Part shown: positions 53,560 through 61,572 of the stretch, one piece after another
Position numbering within the stretch: the stretch's first letter is position 1
Layout: the number at the start of each line of letters is the position of its first letter
Assembly: GCF_009807035.1 (NCBI RefSeq)
Contig: NZ_WUBI01000001.1
Span: 496,001 to 560,000 of the forward strand
Direction of reading: 5' to 3'
Origin: Paenibacillus dendrobii
GTDB taxonomy: Bacteria; Bacillota; Bacilli; Paenibacillales; Paenibacillaceae
Length of the DNA: 64,000 bases
Position numbers and translations under genes: made by a program
The notes under the pieces: model-generated
Database searches by the model: none
Seen by the model: only the letters and a program-made list of their open reading frames with translations
What the model was told of the DNA's origin: nothing

Positions 53560-54414
53560 TTATTTTCCTTTCCGGGTCATCTGAGCGAGGACATCCCACT
53601 GTTCATCGGTTACTTGACGCAAATCATTAAACTGTCCCGCTCCCTGAAGCCATTCACCGCCATCGATCGTAACCACTTCACCATTAATATAAGATGCATA
53701 ATCCGAGATCAGAAAGGCTGCGAGATTCGCAAGCTCTTCTTTGTCCCCGACTCTTTTCATTGGAATGCGGTCCAGCATTTTTTCTTCCAGCTCCGGTGTA
53801 GGTGATAACCGCGACCAAGCGCCTTCTGTTGGAAAAGGTCCAGGGGCAATCGCAACCTGGCGAATGCCATACGGAGCCCATTCAACCGCAAGCGACCGGG
53901 TGAGGGCAAGCACGCCGGCCTTCGCAGCGGCAGATGGCACAACATAACCAGAACCGCTGGATGCATAGGTCGTTACGATGTTCAACATGGTGCCGGAGCG
54001 TTTTTGCTCGATCCAGCGTTTTCCTATTTCAAGGGTAGCATAGAACGTACCATGCAGTACAATACCAAGGACGGCGTCTACAGCGCGGGTAGAGAGTCTT
54101 TCTGTTGGGCTGATAAAGTTGCCGGCCGCATTGTTGACCAGTATGTCCACGGCACCATAATGCTGCTCTACAGCATCCACGAGAGCGCTGATTTGGGCAG
54201 GATCACGGACATCGCAGGGTTTATAAAACACACTGTAACCGCTTGCAGAAAGATCGCTAGATGTTTGCTGCAATACTTCTTCCCGGCGTCCGGTGATCGC
54301 AAGCTTCGCTCCAAGCTTCAGAAACTTCTCTCCCATAGCACGGCCGAGTCCTGTAGCTCCCCCTGTAACTAATACGACTTTATCCTTCAGCAAATCACTC
54401 GAAAATGGCTCCAT
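53560..54414 (-). CDS. fadH: SDR, 2,4-dienoyl-CoA reductase-like (FadH)
   Basis: 284 residues. TGGATGLGRAMG is the NADPH loop (residues ~17-28), then NNAAGNFI (~92) and YVVPSAAAKAGVLALTRSLA with IAPGPFPTEGAW, which match Bacillus FadH where Ser/Ala replaces the usual Tyr region. YINGEVVTIDGGEWL ends it. It would reduce 2,4-dienoyl-CoA from unsaturated fatty acids, complementing the fad operon 2 kb away. ATG 54414 follows AGGGAGG; 15 upstream codons are rejected. The aadK gene follows with zero spacing. Confidence 0.85.
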   Translation of the reverse strand: MEPFSSDLLKDKVVLVTGGATGLGRAMGEKFLKLGAKLAITGRREEVLQQTSSDLSASGYSVFYKPCDVRDPAQISALVDAVEQHYGAVDILVNNAAGNFISPTERLSTRAVDAVLGIVLHGTFYATLEIGKRWIEQKRSGTMLNIVTTYASSGSGYVVPSAAAKAGVLALTRSLAVEWAPYGIRQVAIAPGPFPTEGAWSRLSPTPELEEKMLDRIPMKRVGDKEELANLAAFLISDYASYINGEVVTIDGGEWLQGAGQFNDLRQVTDEQWDVLAQMTRKGK

Positions 54415-54657
54415 ATGAAGACCTCCCTGATTTCTGGACTGGAAATAAATAGAATACATGGTTTAACTATACTGAAATTCAAAACAAGTGTATAGCATTG
54501 TGAAGGATAATCGTTGAAATGAATTCTTTTCAAGCCGGATCGGGTTCAGTACAATAAATTCAAACATGAAAAAGTTTCCTGCGAACGCTTGGTTGTTCGG
54601 TCGACAACCATGTTTTGAAGGTGAATGACCCACATCATCAGGAAAGGATGAATCTGA

Positions 54658-56052
54658 TTGTCCGGTATACGCAACAAATGGGGGATACTGCAGGTCGTTA
54701 ACATGGGAACGCTGATCTCAACGCTCGATGTCGGCATTGTGAATGTATCCCTGCCCGTGATGGCGAGCCAATTTTCGGTATCTCTTGCGCAAATTCAGTG
54801 GGTGGCCACGGTGTACCTGCTGACGATGGTAGTCCTGCTGCCTTTCATGGGGAAAATGTCAGACCGCATGGAACGAAGAAAGGTATACAGCTACGGATTT
54901 TTAATCTTCGGCATCGGTTCTTTATGTATTGCTCTTTCTCACAGCTTCATGCTTCTGCTGCTTTCCCGCTGTCTGCAGGGGATTGGAGCAACCATGATTA
55001 TGGCCAATAGCCAAGCCATGGTCAGGCATGCTTTTCCCGACCATGAGCGGGGTAGGGCGCTTGGCTACAACGCAATCGTCATTTCGGTCGGAACGTTATC
55101 GGGCCCGGCGCTCGGCGGTTTGCTGCTGGAGGTTGTTGACTGGACGTGGCTGTTCTGGATTAATGTACCGATTTCACTTGTTGCCTGCTGGCTCGGTTTC
55201 AAGTGGTTTCCGCGGAGCGGGCAGACTGCAGCTAAAAGTCCTTTTGATTACCTGGGCACCATTTTATTGGGAGCGGGCGTATGCCTGCTGATGCTGGCTG
55301 CCGAGGCAGTCAAAGACGGATCACATTCATGGAAGGTATGGCTGGAAGGAGGCAGCGGCATCCTGCTGCTGTGCCTGCTAGTCATTCAAGCGCAAAGAAT
55401 CGATTATGGCATCATTGACCGCGAGCTGTTCAGTCACCGGAAAGTTTGGTTCGGGAATACCTCTTCGTTGATTATCAATCTCGCGCAGACGGCAACGCTG
55501 ATCCCGGTTACCTTCTACCTGCAGAGCGAGCTTGGCTTCTCCGCTTGGTGGACAGGGGCGATACTGATGCTGCAGCCGCTGGTCATGGGCATCGTGGCTC
55601 CTTTTGCAGGCTGGTTCAGGGACAAATACGGCGGGAACTTTCCCATTAATGCCGGTGCAGTGCTTTGCGCGGCATCCATGCTTTTTGTCGTGTTCATGCC
55701 CTCCATTTCGGCCTGGAGCATAGGCCTGCATCTCGCCGTATTCGGCATTGGAACGGGGTTGTTCCACGCGACTAACAATGCTGAAGTCATGAGCGCAGCT
55801 CCGGCCGAGAAGAGCAGTCTGGCTGGCAGTCTGCTGGCTTTGGTTCGCTATCTCGGACAAATCATCGGAATCGGACTTGCGACCTTGCTGGTCGGAACGA
55901 TGGGGAGCCAAACGCATGCTGCCGAAAGCTTCGGAATGCCGCTGCGCGTGCTTTTTGGCATTTGCTGTGTATTATGTCTTGCTGTAGCGATATCCGGTCG
56001 TTATTTGCCCAAGGAGAGACCACAGCGCTCGCGTGTTTCAGCATCATCATAA
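54658..56052 (+). CDS. MFS transporter, DHA2-like drug exporter
   Basis: 464 residues with about 14 hydrophobic segments (DHA2 pattern). Motif A GKMSDRMERRKVYS at ~65-78, GATMIMANSQAMVRHAFP in helix 4, and motif C GPALGGLLLEVVDWTWLFWI are present. Substrate unknown; resistance to organic cations or dyes is typical. The start is TTG after AAAGGATG; an ATG 15 codons on is an alternative. It stands alone, followed by the ferredoxin gene. Confidence 0.87.
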   Translation: MSGIRNKWGILQVVNMGTLISTLDVGIVNVSLPVMASQFSVSLAQIQWVATVYLLTMVVLLPFMGKMSDRMERRKVYSYGFLIFGIGSLCIALSHSFMLLLLSRCLQGIGATMIMANSQAMVRHAFPDHERGRALGYNAIVISVGTLSGPALGGLLLEVVDWTWLFWINVPISLVACWLGFKWFPRSGQTAAKSPFDYLGTILLGAGVCLLMLAAEAVKDGSHSWKVWLEGGSGILLLCLLVIQAQRIDYGIIDRELFSHRKVWFGNTSSLIINLAQTATLIPVTFYLQSELGFSAWWTGAILMLQPLVMGIVAPFAGWFRDKYGGNFPINAGAVLCAASMLFVVFMPSISAWSIGLHLAVFGIGTGLFHATNNAEVMSAAPAEKSSLAGSLLALVRYLGQIIGIGLATLLVGTMGSQTHAAESFGMPLRVLFGICCVLCLAVAISGRYLPKERPQRSRVSASS

Positions 56053-56154
56053 GACGAAAGGCACACAAGCTTGAACTTTTGGCTCGAACAGGTAATAATG
56101 AGTAGTTGATAAGATCAACTCTAAACGAATCATTGATGCAGCAGAGGAGGAGAA

Positions 56155-56481
56155 ATGATGCCAACAATTCTTGTTGAAGGCCGCGGACCGATCGAGATCG
56201 AAGAGGGAAAGAAGCTGGTGCTGGCACTCGAAGATAACGGCGTCGATATTTTGCACCGCTGCGGCGGCAACGCGAGATGTACGACTTGCCGGGTGGAAAT
56301 TCTGGAAGGCGATGCCGAACCGATGGGGGAAGCGGAAGCGGAAATTCTTGAGAAAAAAGGAATAGCCGAACCGAACATTCGCCTATCCTGCCAGATTCGT
56401 GTACATAGCGATCTAACGGTAAAGCCGGTCATGACCGTATCCGAGACTGGCATGGATGCGGGCAAAAGACCAGAGGAATAA
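56155..56481 (+). CDS. 2Fe-2S plant-type ferredoxin
   Basis: 108 residues. Cys36, Cys42, Cys45 and Cys79 in RCGGNARCTTCRVE and RLSCQ form the C-x5-C-x2-C...C site of a 2Fe-2S cluster. An electron carrier of unknown partner, not part of an operon with the MFS gene (102-base gap). Starts at 56155 or 56158 after GGAGGAG. A second, independent ferredoxin in this window besides the 7Fe/8Fe one. Confidence 0.92.
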   Translation: MMPTILVEGRGPIEIEEGKKLVLALEDNGVDILHRCGGNARCTTCRVEILEGDAEPMGEAEAEILEKKGIAEPNIRLSCQIRVHSDLTVKPVMTVSETGMDAGKRPEE

Positions 56482-56509
56482 TCACCTCCATAACAAAAAA
56501 ACGCACAAA

Positions 56510-56555
56510 AAAAAGCGGCAAGCGATCTCTTAGAAGAGAAGGCATGCCGCTTTTT
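56510..56555. terminator. Bidirectional terminator, ferredoxin / LPMO 1
   Basis: AAAAAGCGGCA pairs with TGCCGCTTTTT, with an inner TCTCTTAGAAGAGA stem. Flanked by A run left and T run right. Confidence 0.88.
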
Positions 56556-56562
56556 GCTTGAT

Positions 56563-57921
56563 CTATTTCAATTGCCAGAGTGCTGGAACATTCGTAGGTT
56601 CCCATCCGATAAGCGAGGTATGCGGCTGGCGGCATTCATACGTTGCGCCGTTGTATGTTACGAGCGTGCCCGTCGTATAAGCCACATTAGGAGCCCAAGC
56701 AGAAGCTGCTGGAGCTTGCGCTGTTGTTGCAGTCACCGCGTTGCTGCTTGCGGATTTGTTGCCGGCAGCATCAACGGCTTGAACCGTGAAGGTATATGCC
56801 GTATTGGCTGCAAGACCTGTCGCCGTATAATTCAGGGTTGTACCCGATACGCTGCCAGCCAATGTCGTTCCCCGGAAAATTTGATAACCGGTGACCCCGA
56901 CATTATCTGTGGCTGCATTCCAAATGAGCGAAATCGTAGAGGAGGTTGGCGTTCCGCTGACTTGAAGATTGCCAGGTGCTGTTGGAGCCGTAGTATCGAC
57001 TGGCGGAGGACTGGACGTCGTAAACGTAGCCGCATTGCTGGCTGCTGACGTATTGCCCGCTGCATCCACCGCTTTTACCGTAAACGTGTAAGCCGTACTG
57101 GCTGACAACCCGGTTACGTTATAGCTCAGTGTAGAGCCGCTTGTTGTCGTAACCAGAGTAGAGCCGTTATAGACTTTATATCCCGTTACGCCAACATTAT
57201 CGCTAGAAGCACCCCAGGAAAGAGTTGCTCCAGAAGCGGTAATGCTTGCAGCCGTAAGATTGGATGGAGCAGTTGGAGCTGTAGTATCGGCCGGATTGCT
57301 TCCTCCACCGCCAAAATCGGCATCAATAACGTTATAGAATGCATTCGCCGTATCGGCTATTTCCCAGACAGCCAGAATAACCTGGTATCCCGTACGGCTC
57401 GGAACCGTACATGTATCCGTGTATGTGGCTCCAGGCTGCTTGCCTTTGTAATCGACGGAACAGAATGGAGTCAAATCGAATTGTGCCCGGCTGAGTGGCT
57501 GATTCGGATCCCAGTTTTGTTTGGTGATGTAGTATTTCCAGCTTGTCGTAGCATGCCGAGCTTCTATTGTCCATTTGAATGTTGTCGTGCCTGGTGTCAT
57601 ATTGACTTTGCTCCAGCGCGTTGACGACTGCTGATCAAGCTCAGGGAACAAACCGCTGGCACTGGCGATCTTGCCGTCGGCTGGCCCATTTTGAGGAAAC
57701 CCTTTATAGGCTTCAAGACTTTGAGGTTCGTAAATGATAGCGCCACAGTTCTTGTTGACGCCTTCTGCGCACAGATAACCACGGCTGCCAGGTGATTCGA
57801 TATAGCCATGTGCTGAGGCTTTATCTGCGATGAGGAACATCAGCAGTACCAGGCCTGCAAATGCGGCCATCGCTGCCACCTTCTTTAGCCCCCGGGACTG
57901 TAGTGTGAAATAGGTTGTCAT
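56563..57921 (-). CDS. AA10 lytic polysaccharide monooxygenase 1
   Basis: 452 residues, secreted. The signal peptide ends SA|HGY so that His38 becomes the N-terminal copper ligand; His123 in EARHATTSWKY completes the histidine brace. The AA10 domain covers ~38-205 (FDLTPFCSVDYKG, YNVIDADFGG). Two fibronectin III domains (~218-300, ~310-395) and a C-terminal CBM5/12 chitin-binding module (~405-452, AWAPNVAYTTGTLVTYNGAT) follow. It oxidatively cleaves chitin or cellulose. The upstream gene at 58047 is a close paralogue in the same direction. Confidence 0.95.
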   Translation of the reverse strand: MTTYFTLQSRGLKKVAAMAAFAGLVLLMFLIADKASAHGYIESPGSRGYLCAEGVNKNCGAIIYEPQSLEAYKGFPQNGPADGKIASASGLFPELDQQSSTRWSKVNMTPGTTTFKWTIEARHATTSWKYYITKQNWDPNQPLSRAQFDLTPFCSVDYKGKQPGATYTDTCTVPSRTGYQVILAVWEIADTANAFYNVIDADFGGGGSNPADTTAPTAPSNLTAASITASGATLSWGASSDNVGVTGYKVYNGSTLVTTTSGSTLSYNVTGLSASTAYTFTVKAVDAAGNTSAASNAATFTTSSPPPVDTTAPTAPGNLQVSGTPTSSTISLIWNAATDNVGVTGYQIFRGTTLAGSVSGTTLNYTATGLAANTAYTFTVQAVDAAGNKSASSNAVTATTAQAPAASAWAPNVAYTTGTLVTYNGATYECRQPHTSLIGWEPTNVPALWQLK

Positions 57922-57959
57922 AATTCTCCTCCTAACATCATAATCTATGAATATATTTC

Positions 57960-57997
57960 TGGCAGAGTTAAAGGATTGCTAGCCCGTAACTCTGCCA
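57960..57997. other. Hairpin between the two LPMO genes
   Basis: TGGCAGAGTTA pairs perfectly with TAACTCTGCCA around a 16-base loop. No T run follows on the minus strand, so it may be a processing or mRNA-stability element or a weak terminator. Confidence 0.5.
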
Positions 57998-58046
57998 TAT
58001 GATCTCATATAACCTTTGATTTTTTGATCTAAACGTAGGGTTTGAC

Positions 58047-59402
58047 TTATTTCAACAGCCAGAGCGCCGGAACGTTCGATGGCTCCCAACCAACGATGGA
58101 CGTATGCGGCTGGCGGCATTCATAAGTTGAACCGTTATAACTCACAAGGGTACCTGTTGTGTAAGCAACGCCTGGTGCCCATGGAGCGGCTGCCGATGCT
58201 TGAGCGGTAGTCGCCGTTACTGCGTTGCTGTTGGCGGATTCATTGCCCGCTGCATCAATGGCACGAACTGTAAACGTATAAGCCGTATTTGCAGTTAAAC
58301 CGGAAGCGGTGTAGTTCAGTGTGGTTCCGGAAACTGTGCCGGCAAGCGTTGTTCCTTTATAAACACGGTAGCCCGTTACGCCCACATTATCAGTGGCTGC
58401 ATTCCAAGCAAGTGAAATGGACGAGGAAGTTGGTGTACCGCTTACTTGAAGACCTGTTGGAGCGGTAGGAGCCTGCGTATCTGTGGATGGTACAGATGCC
58501 GTCGTGAATGTGACTGCGTTACTTGCAGCCGAGGTATTACCTGCTGCATCCACTGCCTTAACCGTGAATGTGTAAGAAGTATTGGCTGTCAGGCCGGTTA
58601 CATTATAGCTAAGGGCAGATCCTCCGGTAGTCGTTACCAGCGTGGAACCGTTGTAGACTTTGTAGCCGGTAACACCAACGTTGTCAGTTGAAGCTCCCCA
58701 AGAGAGAGACGCTCCGGTGCTGGTTACGTTGGAAGCTGCCAGGCTAGTAGGTGCTGTAGGAGCGGAAGTATCGGTAGGAGTACCGCCACCGCCACCAAAA
58801 TCAACGTCAATTACGTTGTAGAATGCATTAGCCGTATCTGCAATTTCCCATACAGCGAGAATCACTTGATATCCGGTTCTGCTAGGAACGGTACAAGTGT
58901 CGGAGTAAGATGCTGGCGGTTGACCAGTATAATTCACCGAACAGAATGGAGTGAGATCGAAGGAATCACGGGTGAGAGGGGCATTTTGATTCCAGTTTTG
59001 CTTCGTGATGTAATATTTCCAGCTAGTTGTGGAGTGTCTGGCTGTCAAATTCCATGTGAAGGTTTTCGTACCTGGAGACATGCTGACTTTGGACCAGCGG
59101 GTGGAAGACTGCTCGTCCATCGTAGGGAAAGCTCCGTTTGCACTTGCGATTTTTCCATCCGCAGGACCCGCTGCCGGGAATCCTTTTGGTGCTTCGAGAC
59201 TTTGTGGTTCGTACATAACTTGGCCGCAGTTGGAATTGACGCCTGTTTTACACAGATAAGCGCGGCTTCCTGGAGATTCAACATAACCGTGGGCAGAAGC
59301 CCGGTCGGCGATAAGCAGCATCAGGGCTGCCATAAAAATAAGCATACCGCCAGCGATCAACCATCTCGAAAATCTTTGGTTTGGTAAACGAAGTGCTGTC
59401 AT
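58047..59402 (-). CDS. AA10 lytic polysaccharide monooxygenase 2
   Basis: 451 residues with the same layout as its neighbour: signal peptide ending SA|HGY, His38 and His123 (TARHSTTSWKY) as the copper brace, AA10 domain ~38-205, two fibronectin III domains, CBM5/12 at the end (AAPWAPGVAYTTGTLVSYNG). The two FN3 domains are nearly identical between the copies, while the signal peptides and parts of the catalytic domain differ. GAGGAGG precedes the ATG. A probable CcpA site lies about 190 bases upstream. Confidence 0.95.
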   Translation of the reverse strand: MTALRLPNQRFSRWLIAGGMLIFMAALMLLIADRASAHGYVESPGSRAYLCKTGVNSNCGQVMYEPQSLEAPKGFPAAGPADGKIASANGAFPTMDEQSSTRWSKVSMSPGTKTFTWNLTARHSTTSWKYYITKQNWNQNAPLTRDSFDLTPFCSVNYTGQPPASYSDTCTVPSRTGYQVILAVWEIADTANAFYNVIDVDFGGGGGTPTDTSAPTAPTSLAASNVTSTGASLSWGASTDNVGVTGYKVYNGSTLVTTTGGSALSYNVTGLTANTSYTFTVKAVDAAGNTSAASNAVTFTTASVPSTDTQAPTAPTGLQVSGTPTSSSISLAWNAATDNVGVTGYRVYKGTTLAGTVSGTTLNYTASGLTANTAYTFTVRAIDAAGNESANSNAVTATTAQASAAAPWAPGVAYTTGTLVSYNGSTYECRQPHTSIVGWEPSNVPALWLLK

Positions 59403-60058
59403 TCTAATACCTCCTCGAATTTTTCAAAAAAATGAATGCGCGATTAAAGCCAATCATGAACCCGCCAATACCGATCGCAACACCTCCCTTAATAAACTCC
59501 TATCGAGTAATTCCGACCGTCCGATATGTTTGTGTCAATTCATGGATGTTCATCTATATAAACTCTTAAAGAGCTTATATAATTACCAATAAAAGCGTTT
59601 ACATAAAGATCGGTTTTGAATAATTTAAAGTAGGGAAAGTAGAAGAGATGTTAACCATCCCTTGATGATTGGGTAGATCATCAATAAATTCAAAATTCAC
59701 CAAAATGCCACATGTAAATCTATTTATTGTAAAAATTAACATTGATATAATATTAAAATAACGTATATTTCTATCCTCTACAATTATATTAATCAACGAT
59801 TTCCTATAATAAATGACGATTCAATATCCTAATCAGATGAAAATTTGTTTTGGAGACTTTTCATGATTTACAAGAAAACGTTTTTTTCTACATGCTTAAT
59901 ACAATGTCGTTCATCTGGGATAGGGGATTCGCTTCAGAGGAGAAATACCTTCTGAACCATGCTCTGAAAGAAAAAGATCATTGGATGATAGTTAACAGAA
60001 AAATAGTTATGTAAACTGAATGATACATATCAACTAATCAACAAGGATGAGGTAATCG
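59403..60058. other. AT-rich intergenic region with cre-like sites
   Basis: 656 bases between LPMO 2 (minus) and an MFS gene (plus). Holds a cre-like box at 59590-59603, a weaker AGAAAACGTTTTTT near 59874, an AAGGGAGGTG ribosome-site-like sequence on the minus strand at 59481-59490, and no supported gene. Confidence 0.55.
59590..59603 (-). promoter_or_regulatory. Candidate CcpA site (cre) upstream of LPMO 2
   Basis: TGTAAACGCTTTTA on the minus strand fits the cre consensus TGWAANCGNTNWCA at 12 of 14 positions. Carbon catabolite repression of chitin/cellulose attack would be expected. Confidence 0.55.
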
Positions 60059-61303
60059 ATGAAAGAGAGGAACAGATTTGCTTTACTGATTTTTGGAATT
60101 GGTTTTTCCAATCTGGGCAGCTGGATTTACTTTGTAGCGATCAATCTGCTTATCATTCAGATGACGGGCTCCGCAGCTGCGGTAGCTGGGTATTTTATCG
60201 TAAAACCTGTGGCCATGCTGCTGACCAATATATGGTCCGGAAGCTTGATTGACCGTGTGAATATCCGCAAACTCATGATCGGCGTCGATATCATCCGGGG
60301 ATTGTTGATTGCGACGATTCCGTGGCTGCCGTCCATCTGGATGATTTATGCGGTAACTTTTTTGGTGAGCGTCGCGGGTTCCTTTTTCGGGCCTGCTTCC
60401 AATGTATATATCACCAAGCTGATACCGGATAACCGGCGTCAACGCTTTAACTCCATCATGAGCATGACGAACTCCGGCGCATTTTTGCTCGGGCCGGCCA
60501 TTTCGGGTTTGATTATTAATCTGACGAATACGTCCTTCAGCATTTTGTTTAATGCGGCAAGCTTTCTGGTGTGTGCATATTTGATATCACTTCTGCCAGA
60601 CGTGGATGAAGATCATGAGAAACTAAGCGAACCGGTACGTTTACGCACGCTGGTGGATGACAGGCTCGTCGTTTTTCGTTTTGCGAAGACATCCGCCTTT
60701 TTTACAAGTATTTTCATACTCATCCAGGTTACGATGCTGATCGGGTTTTCCATCGATTCGCAGGAAGCGACGTATATCAGGATGCATTTGCAGCTTTCCG
60801 AAAAAGATTATGGGAATCTGCTTAGTCTGACGGGCGTTGGCTCGCTTGCAGGCTCTTTTATTGCGACGCTGCTAGCGAAACGAGTATCCTACCGCATGTT
60901 TATCGGCGCAGGTATTACGATGACAACCGTATGCTATCTCTGGTTCTATCTTTCTTCCGGAATTCTGTCCGCAACGGCGGCCTTTATGGTGCTAGGTTTT
61001 TCGATGTCTTTCGGCAGCTCCGGTTATGCGACCTTCTTTCAAAGACATGTGCCCGCGGCGATCATGGGGCGCTTTGGAAGCTTATCTGATATGACACAAA
61101 GCATCATTACCATCGTGCTGACGCTTGCGGTCGGTGTTCTTTCCGACATGTTTTCGGTACAATGGGTATGCAGCATTGCCGCAGGAATCGGAATCATCGT
61201 ATGCGCGATATTGGTCGTCAAATCATTTTCAGCCGCGGGAACCCGCTTTTTCCTATCTAAAGATGAGACAACATCTAACGCTGGAGCCAATATTAGCGCA
61301 TGA
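60059..61303 (+). CDS. MFS transporter, MefA/EntS-like
   Basis: 414 residues, 12 spans. LLTNIWSGSLIDRVNIRKLMIG at ~55-76 is motif A of the MFS_3 group (macrolide efflux, enterobactin exporter-like), and FLVSVAGSFFGPASNVYITKLIP at ~103-125 is helix 4. Exported compound unknown. AAGGATGAGG precedes the ATG. Single gene with a terminator. Confidence 0.87.
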   Translation: MKERNRFALLIFGIGFSNLGSWIYFVAINLLIIQMTGSAAAVAGYFIVKPVAMLLTNIWSGSLIDRVNIRKLMIGVDIIRGLLIATIPWLPSIWMIYAVTFLVSVAGSFFGPASNVYITKLIPDNRRQRFNSIMSMTNSGAFLLGPAISGLIINLTNTSFSILFNAASFLVCAYLISLLPDVDEDHEKLSEPVRLRTLVDDRLVVFRFAKTSAFFTSIFILIQVTMLIGFSIDSQEATYIRMHLQLSEKDYGNLLSLTGVGSLAGSFIATLLAKRVSYRMFIGAGITMTTVCYLWFYLSSGILSATAAFMVLGFSMSFGSSGYATFFQRHVPAAIMGRFGSLSDMTQSIITIVLTLAVGVLSDMFSVQWVCSIAAGIGIIVCAILVVKSFSAAGTRFFLSKDETTSNAGANISA

Positions 61304-61334
61304 GTCACGGTCCATGATACGATTCAACGAATTT

Positions 61335-61366
61335 TAACCCATTCGGATACAACGGATGGGTTTTTG
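61335..61366 (+). terminator. Terminator of MFS gene
   Basis: AACCCATTCG pairs with CGGATGGGTT, followed by TTTTTG. Confidence 0.75.
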
Positions 61367-61486
61367 TATGTAGGTGAGGAATTTGAGGCAACCTCCTCAC
61401 AGTGTGGTCAAATGAGGTCAAAATACTGCCTTAAAAGTAAAAAATGAGGTATTTAATGATCGGTAGAAGTAGCTTATATTACATTT

Positions 61487-61500
61487 TGTAAGCGCTCTAT
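61487..61500 (+). promoter_or_regulatory. Candidate CcpA site (cre) upstream of sialidase
   Basis: TGTAAGCGCTCTAT matches the cre consensus except the last two bases. It lies 86 bases before the chosen start. Confidence 0.45.
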
Positions 61501-61572
61501 TTATATTTGAGAGAGGAGGAACTGTTACATTTATTCATACCCTATAAAACACGTAGAGGAGTCCTGTCCAAA

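Noticed and set aside
56563..59402. Repetitive FN3 sequence as a possible mobile or recombination hot spot
   Set aside because: The similarity is explained by two paralogous genes with shared domains; no terminal repeats, transposase or target duplication.
59599..59796. A 65-codon minus-strand frame upstream of LPMO 2
   Set aside because: AT-rich composition with many Ile and Asn residues, no ribosome site, and close to a probable cre box.
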